Source: an uncultured Clostridium sp. (GTDB lineage: Bacteria; Bacillota; Clostridia; TANB77; CAG-508). From it: a stretch of 37,409 bases of DNA. Numbering within the stretch: position 1 is the stretch's first letter; each line of letters opens with the position of its first letter. The notes under the pieces are model-generated. The model did not search any database and was not told the origin of the DNA. It saw only the letters and a list, made by a program, of their open reading frames with translations. The stretch is taken from the NCBI GenBank assembly GCA_947388675.1, contig CANDRW010000019.1, positions 1 to 37,409 of the forward strand, given 5' to 3'. The position numbers and the translations under genes were made by a program. Positions 16,019-25,800 of the stretch are shown here, one piece after another.

Positions 16019-16735
16019 TCATTTATTTTCTTTCCACCCATTAATATGAGCCCTTTTAATAGCACCAACCATATTAGCGCGAATGGTAGGAATTTTCTTT
16101 TCCCACTCTAATATCATATTTTTCATATCTTCTCTTTTAGAAACGCCATCCATAGGGCAAACCTTAGGCATGACTTCCACTTGGTTGCGTTTTATAAACT
16201 TTCTAATTTCTTTTTCAGGAGTATCTATCAAAGGTCTAATCAAAGTTATTTTAGAACGGTCCATATAACTAATTGGAGCAAAAGTAGACAAATTTCCAGC
16301 GTATAAAAAGTTTAATAAAAAAGTTTCCAAAGCGTCATCTTGATTGTGACCTAAAGCGATTTTGTTACATCCTTCTTGAATAGCAATAGAGTTTAAAATT
16401 CCCCTACGTAAATTAGCACATAAAGAACAAGGATTTTTTTCTTGCCTTACATCAAAAACAATTTCTTTAATATGTGATTGCTCAATAACAAAAGGAACTC
16501 CAATTTCTTCACATTTCTGTTTCAAAAACTCTTGATTAAAAAACTCGAAACCAGGGTCAATACTAATAGCAAGTAATTCAAAATGAGCAGGATAAAATCT
16601 TTGCAATGCCTTTAAACTCATCAACAAGGTAAAAGAATCTTTCCCTCCTGAAAGACCAACTGCAATTTTATCTCCTTCTTCGATTAAATGATAGGTTTCA
16701 ATTGTTTTTCTCAAATAACTTAAAATACGTTGCAT
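16019..16735 (-). CDS. TtcA-family tRNA 2-thiocytidine (or related) thiolation ATPase
   Basis: 238 residues from the ATG at 16735, which follows TTGGAGTG; the track's start 16 codons upstream has no ribosome binding site. PP-loop SGGKDS near residue 30 binds ATP. CSLC plus CPMDG supply the three cysteines that bind the [4Fe-4S] cluster in TtcA-like enzymes, separating it from TilS. GHNQDDALETFLLN is the family's ATP-site signature. Members 2-thiolate cytidine 32 or other tRNA positions. In Clostridia several paralogues exist, so the exact position is not set. Divergent from the ABC exporter genes; converges on element A. Confidence 0.8.
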   Translation of the reverse strand: MQRILSYLRKTIETYHLIEEGDKIAVGLSGGKDSFTLLMSLKALQRFYPAHFELLAISIDPGFEFFNQEFLKQKCEEIGVPFVIEQSHIKEIVFDVRQEKNPCSLCANLRRGILNSIAIQEGCNKIALGHNQDDALETFLLNFLYAGNLSTFAPISYMDRSKITLIRPLIDTPEKEIRKFIKRNQVEVMPKVCPMDGVSKREDMKNMILEWEKKIPTIRANMVGAIKRAHINGWKENK

Positions 16736-16823
16736 AATATTCACTCCAATAACTTTTTCTAACTGAGTTCGCTGTTGCTTCACACGGCTGACTGAATTAT
16801 ATCATATTAAGTCAAGAGACGTA

Positions 16824-16852
16824 TTGAAATAAAGTGTAACTTGTGCTAAGAT
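16824..16852 (+). promoter_or_regulatory. Promoter of the ABC exporter operon
   Basis: TTGAAA, 17 bases, TAAGAT. A TGTCGAAAA (16855-16863), a good match to the Spo0A box core, overlaps the expected start of transcription. Confidence 0.65.
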
Positions 16853-16854
16853 AA

Positions 16855-16863
16855 TGTCGAAAA
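16855..16863 (+). promoter_or_regulatory. Possible Spo0A box at the exporter transcription start
   Basis: TGTCGAAAA, three bases after the -10. Position suggests repression if Spo0A binds; the match is to a short motif only. Confidence 0.35.
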
Positions 16864-16884
16864 ATACAAAGGAGAAGAATATAA

Positions 16885-18615
16885 GTGAAAACAATTATTA
16901 TCCGCTTTTTTAAAAAGCATTATTTATATATGATTATACAAACGATATTTATATTCCTAAATATATATTTTGCTACCTATCCTGCTAAAATCATAGGAAA
17001 CCTAATTGATTTATTATATGATATACCAGCAAATCAATCTATGATTATTCAAAATATTATCTACTTATTGTTGGTTAGTATAGGGCTACTATTAGTAAGA
17101 TTTCCCTGGCGCTTTTTAGTAACGTATAATTCAAGGTCTCTAGAAAAAGAAACGAAAAATGAACTATTTAAACAATTTCTGAAAATGAGAATGAATGAAA
17201 TCCAAGAAATAAAAAATGGTGAAATTATGTCATATCTTACAAAGGATGTAGGAGAAGTAAGACATGCATTTTATCGATTAGAATCTTATGGAACCAGAAT
17301 TATAGCTACTTTTTTAATAGGGGCTATTACCATGGCACAAGGGGTAAATCTAGGGCTAACAGCGGTTACTATGCTTCCTATTATTATTACTTCTTACCTA
17401 ATTGTTAAAATCAAAAAATATGTAGAAACTAGCTTCAAGATTTCGCAAGGATACTATACAGAATTATCAGAATATGTACAAGAAAGCACGGATGCTATTA
17501 GAACAACAAAAGCATATTCACAAGAGGGAAATCAATTAAAAGAATTTATCAAAAAAAATAAAAGATTAAAAACTGCGAATAATGCAGTAGATATACATTC
17601 TACTTTATTAACTACTTGTATTAATGTATGTTTTGGTTTATGTTATGCAATTGCTATTTTGTTTGGTTCTAAATTAGTATTAGACAATACCATTACAATA
17701 GGAGACTTTGTGGCTTTTAATGGCTATATTGCCCTATTTGTAGGACCAGTATCATGGCTTCCATCCACTATTTCAAGATTTAAAAGAGGGCAGATTTCTT
17801 ATCAAAGATTAGATAAATTTTTAGCATTGAAAAAGGAAAAATATTTGCCATTAGAACCAAAAGAAGAAACAGACTTAAAAGGGGATATCAAAATTTCTCA
17901 TTTAAGTTTCAATTATCCTAGCCATTTTGAAGAAGTGTTAGAAGATATTAATATTACCATTCCACAAGGAAAAACTTTGGGAATTATAGGGACAGTAGGA
18001 AGTGGAAAAACAACACTTGCCAATTTGCTACTTCGTTTATATACTGTGCAGGATAATATGATTTTTATAGGAGATAAGGACATTAACAAGATTCCAATAG
18101 AAACTATCAGAAAGAATATCTGTTATATTACACAAGACAATTTCCTATTTTCTAATACCATAGAAAAAAATATTAGTCTATTTAAACAAGGATATTCAGA
18201 AAAAGAAATTATGAAAAGCACAAAAGAGGCTATGATTTATGACGAAATTCAAGAAATGAATGACGGAATTTACACAGTCATTGGAGAAAGAGGAGTTGAC
18301 TTATCAGGAGGACAAAAACAAAGAATTGCTGTATCTAGGGCATTTTTAAACTCTTCTGATATTGTTATCTTTGATGACACTTTTTCTGCACTAGATAATA
18401 AAACAGAGGAAAAATTGTTAGAAAATATTAAGAAAATGACCCAAAATAAAACTTGCATTATTATTTCTAGTAGAATTTCTGATATGAAAGATGCAGATGA
18501 AATCATAGTTTTAGAAAGTGGAAAGATTATAGAAAGAGGAACACATCAAAGTTTAGTAGAACAAGAAGGAAATTACTATAAATTTTATCAGCAACAAATT
18601 AGTCAAGAAAATTAG
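16885..18615 (+). CDS. ABC exporter half-transporter, degenerate-site subunit
   Basis: 576 residues, GTG start behind GGAGAAG. Six transmembrane helices (about residues 10-300) followed by an ATPase domain: Walker A GTVGSGKT, Q-loop YITQDN, canonical signature LSGGQ, Walker B IVIFDDTFSALD. The residue after Walker B is Asp where the catalytic Glu is normal, and the switch histidine is replaced by Ser (IISSRIS). These changes mark the degenerate half of heterodimeric type IV exporters such as TM287/288, LmrCD and BmrCD. The partner follows 22 bases downstream. Substrate unknown; drugs, lipids or peptides are all possible. Confidence 0.88.
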   Translation: MKTIIIRFFKKHYLYMIIQTIFIFLNIYFATYPAKIIGNLIDLLYDIPANQSMIIQNIIYLLLVSIGLLLVRFPWRFLVTYNSRSLEKETKNELFKQFLKMRMNEIQEIKNGEIMSYLTKDVGEVRHAFYRLESYGTRIIATFLIGAITMAQGVNLGLTAVTMLPIIITSYLIVKIKKYVETSFKISQGYYTELSEYVQESTDAIRTTKAYSQEGNQLKEFIKKNKRLKTANNAVDIHSTLLTTCINVCFGLCYAIAILFGSKLVLDNTITIGDFVAFNGYIALFVGPVSWLPSTISRFKRGQISYQRLDKFLALKKEKYLPLEPKEETDLKGDIKISHLSFNYPSHFEEVLEDINITIPQGKTLGIIGTVGSGKTTLANLLLRLYTVQDNMIFIGDKDINKIPIETIRKNICYITQDNFLFSNTIEKNISLFKQGYSEKEIMKSTKEAMIYDEIQEMNDGIYTVIGERGVDLSGGQKQRIAVSRAFLNSSDIVIFDDTFSALDNKTEEKLLENIKKMTQNKTCIIISSRISDMKDADEIIVLESGKIIERGTHQSLVEQEGNYYKFYQQQISQEN

Positions 18616-18637
18616 CTAAAAAGGAGAAAATACACAA

Positions 18638-20395
18638 ATGAAAAGTAAAACAATGCAAAGGGCATGGAAACTAATAAAGCCATATACAAAGTCCATTCTA
18701 GTTGTTAGCTTTTTATCTTTATTAGTAGGAATTGCAGAAATTATCAAACCATATTTAGTAAAAATTGTTATAGATGATTACTTAAGCCAAGGCATCTATG
18801 AAAAGGGAATGATAACAATAGGCACAATGGGTGCAGTTTATATAGGAATTGTGTTAATAGGAAATATGATTGATTTCATTGCTACAACTGCTATTAATAT
18901 GATAGGAGAGGATGCGATTTATAAATTAAGGAACAAACTATTTCACTACATCCAACATGCCAATATTCCTTTTCATGACCAAACACCAGCAGGAAAGCTA
19001 TTTGTACGTATTACCAATGATGTAGAAGATATTGCAACTATGTTTAAAGATGTTGTTGCTACCATTATTAAAGATATTCTTTTAGTGATTGCCTTTATTG
19101 TAGTTATGATTTCGATTAGTAGTAAACTTACTTTAGTGGCACTTGCCATTGTACCATTTATTATGATTTTTTCTTTTATCTCTACGAAACTGGCAAACAA
19201 ATTTCAAGAAAAAACAAAAGCAATTAGAACAAAGCTAAATTCGTTTTTAGCAGAGTCTATATATGGTGTGAAATTAATTAAGATATTTAATATTCAAAGA
19301 GAAAAGCAGGAGGAAAATAACGAACTAACCAAAAGTTTATTTAAATCCATATTACCAAATGCAGTAAATAATAACTTATTGCCAGCTCTTATGACAATAT
19401 TAGAAAATGTTGGAATTTGTTTAATTGTATGGGCATGTACTTATCATATTTTTGAAATAGAAATGCAAGTAGGAATTATCTATATGTTTATTACCTATTT
19501 AAGACAAATTTTCGATCCAATTAATCGTATTGTGGAAAATATAGAAACGGTACAAGAAGCATTTGTATCGATTAATAAAGTATATGAAATATTAGAACAA
19601 AAACAGTACTTAGAAAATTTGGAAGAAGGAAGAGTACTAGAAAAAATACAAGGAAAAATTGAATTTAGAAATGTGTGGTTTTCGTATGACAATAAAAACT
19701 GGGTATTGAAGAATGTGAGTTTTACTATCCAAGCAGGAGAAAGTGTGGCTTTTGTTGGTAAAACAGGTTCAGGGAAAACGACTATTACCAATTTAATTAA
19801 TCGCTTTTATGAAATTCAGAAGGGCGAAATATTAATAGATGATATGAATATTAAAGAATTAAATATTCGAGATTTGAGACAACATATTGGTATGATTTTA
19901 CAAGACCCTTTTGTATTTGCTAGAAGCATTAGAGAGAATATATCTTTAAATCATATGATTTCAGATGAAAAGATAGAAAAAGCTATTCATTTAGCGTCAG
20001 CAGATAGTATGATAGATGCTATGCCGAATAGATTAGATGAAATAGCGAAAGAGCAAGGTTCCTCTTACTCTGCAGGAGAAAAACAACTTTTAGCTTTTGC
20101 TAGAGTCTTTGCTCATGAACCAGATATCTTTATTTTAGATGAAGCAACAGCTAATATTGATACGCAAACAGAAAGGCTAATACAAAAATCAATTGATATT
20201 TTATCTTCTACTAAGACTTCCATATTTATAGCACATAGATTATCTACAATTATCAATGTAGACAAGATTATTGTATTGCAAAATGGAGAGATTATTGAGG
20301 AAGGAAATCATCATGAGTTAGTGCACAAAGACGGATATTATGCGAAGCTTTATAGGTCCTATTATGATAGTTTAGTAGATGTTGCAACAGTTTAA
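18638..20395 (+). CDS. ABC exporter half-transporter, catalytic-site subunit
   Basis: 585 residues, start behind AAAGGAG. Six transmembrane helices, then Walker A GKTGSGKT, Q-loop LQDPFVF, Walker B IFILDEATANID with the catalytic Glu, and an intact switch His (FIAHRLSTI). The signature is altered to YSAGEKQ instead of LSGGQ. Paired with the upstream subunit, the two NBDs make one competent ATP site (this Walker A/B with the other's LSGGQ) and one degenerate site. That complementarity is the best evidence that they form an obligate heterodimer. No terminator is seen before the tRNA promoter. Confidence 0.88.
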   Translation: MKSKTMQRAWKLIKPYTKSILVVSFLSLLVGIAEIIKPYLVKIVIDDYLSQGIYEKGMITIGTMGAVYIGIVLIGNMIDFIATTAINMIGEDAIYKLRNKLFHYIQHANIPFHDQTPAGKLFVRITNDVEDIATMFKDVVATIIKDILLVIAFIVVMISISSKLTLVALAIVPFIMIFSFISTKLANKFQEKTKAIRTKLNSFLAESIYGVKLIKIFNIQREKQEENNELTKSLFKSILPNAVNNNLLPALMTILENVGICLIVWACTYHIFEIEMQVGIIYMFITYLRQIFDPINRIVENIETVQEAFVSINKVYEILEQKQYLENLEEGRVLEKIQGKIEFRNVWFSYDNKNWVLKNVSFTIQAGESVAFVGKTGSGKTTITNLINRFYEIQKGEILIDDMNIKELNIRDLRQHIGMILQDPFVFARSIRENISLNHMISDEKIEKAIHLASADSMIDAMPNRLDEIAKEQGSSYSAGEKQLLAFARVFAHEPDIFILDEATANIDTQTERLIQKSIDILSSTKTSIFIAHRLSTIINVDKIIVLQNGEIIEEGNHHELVHKDGYYAKLYRSYYDSLVDVATV

Positions 20396-20405
20396 AGCCG
20401 AAGAC

Positions 20406-20434
20406 TTGCACAAAACGCAAAAAGAGAGTATAAT
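20406..20434 (+). promoter_or_regulatory. Promoter of tRNA-Arg
   Basis: TTGCAC, 17 bases, TATAAT. The short leader that follows forms an AATTGCCTT/AAGGCAATT hairpin (20438-20460) directly before the tRNA. Confidence 0.75.
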
Positions 20435-20464
20435 AGGAATTGCCTTGTAAAAAGGCAATTATAT

Positions 20465-20543
20465 GTCCTCGTAGCTCAGTTGGATAGAGCGCGGTCCTCC
20501 TAAGACCGGTCTAGCGGTGGTTCGATTCCACTCGGGGACACCA
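20465..20543 (+). tRNA. tRNA-Arg(CCU), CCA encoded
   Basis: Cloverleaf reads GTCCTCG acceptor with CGGGGAC (one G-T pair), D arm GCTC/GAGC, anticodon arm CGGTC-CTCCTAA-GACCG giving anticodon CCT, and T arm GGTGG-TTCGATT-CCACT. The 3' CCA is encoded. It is intact, is the left boundary of an integrase-bearing island, and its 3' half is the likely integration target. Confidence 0.93.
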
Positions 20544-20552
20544 ATAATAATT

Positions 20553-20598
20553 AAAAGCCTCTTTAATAAAAGAGTAAAATCTTTTATGGGAGGTTTTT
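20553..20598 (+). terminator. tRNA terminator-like hairpin that hides the integrase ribosome binding site
   Basis: AAAAGCCTC pairs with GAGGTTTT (one bulged G) and is followed by T residues. The GGGAGG in its right arm is the only ribosome binding site for the integrase, eight bases before its ATG. A smaller CTCTTT/AAAGAG hairpin would compete for the left arm. Confidence 0.5.
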
Positions 20599-20601
20599 GT
20601 T

Positions 20602-21884
20602 ATGTGCAAAGAAAAGTATATATATTGTGTAAAAGATAATTTACATAGAATAAAAATTATAAAGAAGAATTCAAATATTCATTATGATAAGTATTTTCAT
20701 TGTGATTTAGAGGAAGCTATAAAAATTCGTGATGAAGTATTAAAAAACAATGATATTTCATTAAAGGAACAAGTAAATGAATACAAAAGCATTTTAATAG
20801 AAAAATATATTTACCAAACAAAAAATAATAAATATAGGCTATTTATTAAAAGTGGGAATTATTATTATTCTAAAACATTTGATACTTTATTAGAAGCAAG
20901 AAAAGAAAGAAAAATAAGAATGTCAGAAAAAACATTGATAAGTAATAAAAAAGTAAAAAATGATGCTAATTTAAATGAGTTTGTTAATATATGGTTTTCA
21001 ATTTATTGTTTTAAGGAATTAAAAACTACAACATCATATTCTATGATGAACATATTAAATAAATATGCTTTGAAAGAATTAGGTGATGAAAAAATTTCTA
21101 ATATAACTACTTTAAGATTACAAAAGTATTTTTCTGATTTAAGATCAAAGTATACAGATATTTCTGATAAAACTATTTATAGAATTTATAAAGTAATGAA
21201 AAATATGTTTAATAGAGCAGTAGATTGGGAATATATTTCTAATAATCCGATTGATAAAATTAAAGTTAGAAAGCCAAAAAGTAAAGAAACAATTATTTAT
21301 TCTAGTGAAGAATTAATAGAAATTTTAAAATTATTAAAAAATGAAGACATAATTTTTAATGCAATTTTTTCATTAATGATAACTACAGGAATTAGAAAAT
21401 GCGAATTACTTGGACTTTATGTAGAAGATATTAATTTTGAGAAAGGAAGTATTAGTATAAATAAAAATATGAATTGGAATAAATTTAAACATAAGTATGA
21501 AATTGTATCGCCTAAAACATCATATAGCTATCGAACAATACCAGTACCTAAAGCAGTATTACACATACTAGAAGATTATCTTTTATACAGAAAAACAATA
21601 GCTAAGAAAAATATTAACAATTTATTTATAAATAAGAAGGGCTATTCAATGGGATTTCCTTATTTAACTAATAGTTGGCATCGATTTATAAAAATAATTT
21701 GAAATATATTACCATTCACGGCTTAAGGCATAGTTATTGCACGACGCAAATAAATAATAATAAATATTTAAATATATCAACTGTATCAAAATTAATGGGG
21801 CATGTAGATATAATTACAACATTAAAATATTTACATTCTGATGAATGTACAAATGAAAAAGTATGTTCTGTATTTGAAGACTAA
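20602..21884 (+). pseudogene. Tyrosine recombinase (phage-type integrase), frameshifted
   Basis: Two overlapping ORFs (20602-21702 and 21675-21884) together give one integrase. N-terminal region: two similar arm-binding-type repeats (KYIYCVKDNLHRIKI and KYIYQTKNNKYRLFI). Then a SAM-like core-binding domain (residues 120-225), and the catalytic domain with TTGIRKCELLGL (Arg I), HGLRHSYCT (His-x-x-Arg, second ORF), GHVDIITTLKYLH (His and Tyr nucleophile). The break falls in an AAAAA run at 21690-21700: one more A restores FIKKNNLKYITIHGLRH-like reading. The first ORF lacks the nucleophile, so as read the enzyme is dead. It sits directly beside tRNA-Arg, as the integrase of a tRNA-inserted element does. 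Confidence 0.85.
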
Positions 21885-21912
21885 AAAATATTAAATAATT
21901 TAATTGAAATAA

Positions 21913-21941
21913 TTGTAAATAAATAACTTTATATGTATAAT
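21913..21941 (+). promoter_or_regulatory. Promoter of the hamA/hamB-like operon
   Basis: TTGTAA, 17 bases, TATAAT, 26 bases before the hamA-like start codon. Confidence 0.7.
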
Positions 21942-21952
21942 AATATAAAGTT
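21925..21952. promoter_or_regulatory. Palindrome over the -10 of the hamA/hamB-like promoter
   Basis: AACTTTATAT and ATATAAAGTT are perfect 10-bp inverted arms, separated by 8 bases that include most of the -10. The layout is that of an operator; no regulator gene is seen in the island. Confidence 0.45.
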
Positions 21953-21967
21953 ATTATGGAGGAAATA

Positions 21968-22834
21968 ATGGAACATTTTAATTGTAGAAATAAACAAGTA
22001 ATAAATAATATAGAAGTTGCATTATATGATGTTGATTTAGAAAAAGAAGAGGAACTTAATGACCTAAAAAATTGGTTGCATCAAAAAATTAAAAATATGA
22101 ATATGCATAAAACTAATTTTATAGATGCTTTTAATGTGCCAACAATAACTGAAGAATATAGAAAAAAAATAAAAGAAAAATATTCTGAACATACATCTCC
22201 AGAAAAAAGTAAAGTAAAATGGTTTGATGTGCGAAGAAGTAGAGTAACAGAATTTATGGCTCAAAGATTACTAGAAAAACAATATAATTGTTTGTTTTAT
22301 GAAGAAGCAGATAAAAAAATGACAATGGATATAATAGATAGAGATAAACATGCAAGAGGAATTGATGTTACAGGAATTAGAAAGAAAGATGATGAATTTA
22401 AGTTTGTTATTTGTGAAGTTAAAGCATCATCAGATAATAAAATTCCTTGTTCCAGTGCAGATTCTTTACTAGAAGATATTAATAAATCATTTTATGATGA
22501 GAATGAAAGAACAACAAAGGAAATAATGCATTATTTGGAGAGTTTACATACAATATTCAATGAAGATGATAAAATATTATGTAATATAGTAGAGTTTTTA
22601 TTTTCAATGATAAATGAATTTGATAACAATTCATTTATTAAAAACAAGGTAGTATTTTTTCCTTTTATTATCAGAAATAATAATAAAGTATGCAAAGAAT
22701 ACTGCCTAGATGATTTTTCAAATTTTAATAATAAAGACTTTAAAAATACTGAAATGAAGGGAATTATATGGGCATTTAATACAGATATTGATGAATTTGT
22801 AGAAAAAATATATGATGAGGTGGAAAATGTTTGA
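21968..22834 (+). CDS. hamA: Hachiman-type nuclease, HamA-like (DUF1837)
   Basis: 288 residues from the ATG at 21968, five bases after GGAGG; the track start at 21956 overlaps that site. The central RGIDVTGIRKKDDEFKFVIC then EVKAS (Asp near residue 132, Glu and Lys near 149-151) is a PD-(D/E)XK nuclease core as described for HamA/DUF1837. It contains no membrane segment. The end overlaps the helicase start by eight bases, so the two are translated together. In Hachiman the nuclease is held by helicase HamB and released to cleave DNA when phage damage is sensed. Assignment rests on the motif plus the partner; E. coli AbpA is a related alternative name. Confidence 0.7.
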   Translation: MEHFNCRNKQVINNIEVALYDVDLEKEEELNDLKNWLHQKIKNMNMHKTNFIDAFNVPTITEEYRKKIKEKYSEHTSPEKSKVKWFDVRRSRVTEFMAQRLLEKQYNCLFYEEADKKMTMDIIDRDKHARGIDVTGIRKKDDEFKFVICEVKASSDNKIPCSSADSLLEDINKSFYDENERTTKEIMHYLESLHTIFNEDDKILCNIVEFLFSMINEFDNNSFIKNKVVFFPFIIRNNNKVCKEYCLDDFSNFNNKDFKNTEMKGIIWAFNTDIDEFVEKIYDEVENV

Positions 22835-25800
22835 AGAACTTATTCTAAATATAGAAAAAATGTTTAGTAAAGATTCAGAAGAAATATCTAAAATAATAAA
22901 AACATTAAGTGACCACGAAAAGGAAATATTAGAAAATGAATTAAATAATGTAGCTATTAGTAAAAAAACTTATTCAAATATAGATATAAATAAGATTGTT
23001 AAAGCATTAAATATCATCATTGATATTATTAATAATAGAAGCAACATCAAAAATAAAAATGTTATCATAAAAATTAATAATATAATTTTTGAGTTGTATA
23101 AATTACAATATGACTTAATAGATAATATTTATAGTGATATTGAAATTGATTATATTATTGTAATGTATGCAATGTATGCAATGGTTTGCGACAAAGAAAC
23201 TATGGTAGATAAAAATTTAAAAATAAAAATAAAAGAGATCAAAAATCAAAAGATAGAAAATAAGTTTGAAAAATTAGAAAGTAAGTTATATTTATGTATA
23301 TTATGTATAATTAGAAGAATTGCAAATAATAAAGATGTTGAAGAAATAAGAGACTTGATAAAAGAAATACAAGGCATATTAAATGATATACAATCATCAA
23401 ATATAGGGAATGATGAAGAAGAGAAAAATATAATTTTTATAGGTATAATAGGTAATTTATTTTATAGTATTCAAAGTGTAGCAGAATACATTATTAGTGG
23501 AAAAAATAGAAATGATAATAATATATATAATACAATTGATACTTATATATATAATGCAATGCAAATAGCGGAATTTAATAGTAATGATAGATTAAATGAT
23601 ATTATCAAGGTTTTAGGAAAGACATTAAAAAAATTATGTGATAATTCAATTTGGAGAATAGCAAGTCGTTCTCCGATATTTAATAAATTTTTTGAAGAGA
23701 TAAACAGCAAAGAAAATTTATTGCTTTCTTTATTACCATCGCAAAGAGATAGTATATTAGATATTCTAACAGCTAAAAAAAGTATTGTTTTGAATATGCC
23801 AACTAGTTCTGGGAAATCATTATTGGCAGAATTATATATATTATATACTATTCATAATAATACTTTTGGAACAATAAAACCAACAGTAGCATATATTGTT
23901 CCAACTAATGCATTAATAAATCAAACAATATATAAACTGAAAGAAGACTTTAAGGTTTTTAATTATAATATACAAAATGCATTACCTTTTTATGATGTAG
24001 ATCAAATAGAAGATCAAATATTGAATCAACAACATATTGATATATTAGTGACAACACCAGAAAAACTTGATTTACTAGTGCGTCAAAACAATGTTGCAAT
24101 AAACAATTTAAATTTATTGGTTATAGATGAAGCTCATAATATTTCTGATAAAACAAGAGGAGGAAAATTAGAATTATTATTAGCAACGATAAAGCAAAAA
24201 AGAAGTAATGTAAACTATTTATTACTAAGTCCGTTTATTAAAAATAATAAACAAATAGCTGAATGGCTAGGTGGGGATGAACAAGATTCTTTGTCTAAAA
24301 CTTTAGAATGGACTCCAACAAAACAATATGTAGGATGTAATATTTTAACTAAGAATAAAACAGAAAGTAAAATAGAATATTTACCTAGTGCAAGGAACAA
24401 TATTGTAAAAGATGAAATAATTATTGATGTTAATAACAATATAGAAAACATAAAAAGTGCTACTAATTTAAATAATATAGATAAGTATCTAAGAACTATT
24501 ATTTTGGTTGATAAATATGTTAAACTGGGTTCAGTTTTGGTCGTATGTCAAGGACAGAATGTATGTAAGAATATGACTAATAAATTATTTGAATTTTATA
24601 ATTTAAAAGAAATAAATGAAAAAGATGAAGAAATTGAAAATTTGAAAGATCTAATAAGAATTGAATTTGATGAAGATGATATTTTAATAAAAAGTTTAGA
24701 TTATGGTATTGCATATCACCACTCGGAGATGCCATCAATTATAAAAGAAGAAATCGAAAAACTCATACTTAAAAATAAAATAAAAATTGTATTTTCTACT
24801 ACCACTCTAGCACAAGGAATGAATTTTCCTATAACAACTGTCATTTTTTCAACATTATTAGTGGGTGGAGGAAAAGAAATTCATGAATTGAGTAATTCAG
24901 AATTTTGGAATATAGCAGGAAGAGCTGGTAGGGCATATATGGATACAGAAGGACATATAATAACACCTTATAAAGAATCGAATAAAGAAACAAAAAATGT
25001 GTTAAGTAAGTATATAAAAAATGATATTAAAGAAATTCTTTCGACTTTAAATATGTTACTAGATGATGAATATGAGAATGTAGATTTTAATTTTCAACTT
25101 ATAAAGAATAATGTAGCTTTATCAAGTTTTTTACAATATATTAATCATATATTGACCGTATCAGAAACATATAATTTAAAAGATGTTGATACTACAACAA
25201 TTAGAAATATATTGAGTAATTCATTAGTTTATAAACAGTTAGAATGGAAAACAGGTTTTATGGAAGCACAACAAAAGATAGTTAACTTTTCTTCGAAATA
25301 TGTTGAACATTTACAAGAATCAAATAGTAGTGTTTTAAAATTAGCAGATGTTTTTAGTATTAGTGACATCAGTTATAGTACAATGCTAGGTTTAGTGAAA
25401 GGATTAAAAGAAGAAGTTATCGAACAATATGGAAAAGAAAATCTTCAGGAATACACTAAAGCAACAAAGTTAATTTTAGAAACAAAACAGGTAGAACCAC
25501 TGGCTAGAATAATAGATATGATTTCTAAAATACCAGAAATTAATATTCAATTAATAGGTCAAGGTAAATTTGACGCAAAAAGTATTGCAAAAATTGTAAT
25601 AGGATGGGTTAATGGAGATTCTGTTAAAGATATTGCAAAGAATATTAAATATCAAAATCAGAATGAAGAAGATATACTAGGTATTTGTTATAAATATATA
25701 AATGGTAGAATGAAAACATTTATGCCATGGGGATTTTCGATATATCAAAATATCATAGGTGATGAAAAAACAGATGAAGCTAAAAACTTACCATCGTATA

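Noticed and set aside
21690-21702. Programmed -1 frameshift in the integrase
   Set aside because: Sequence A AAA ATA does not satisfy the X XXY YYZ rule and no downstream stimulator is evident; mutation or read error is simpler.
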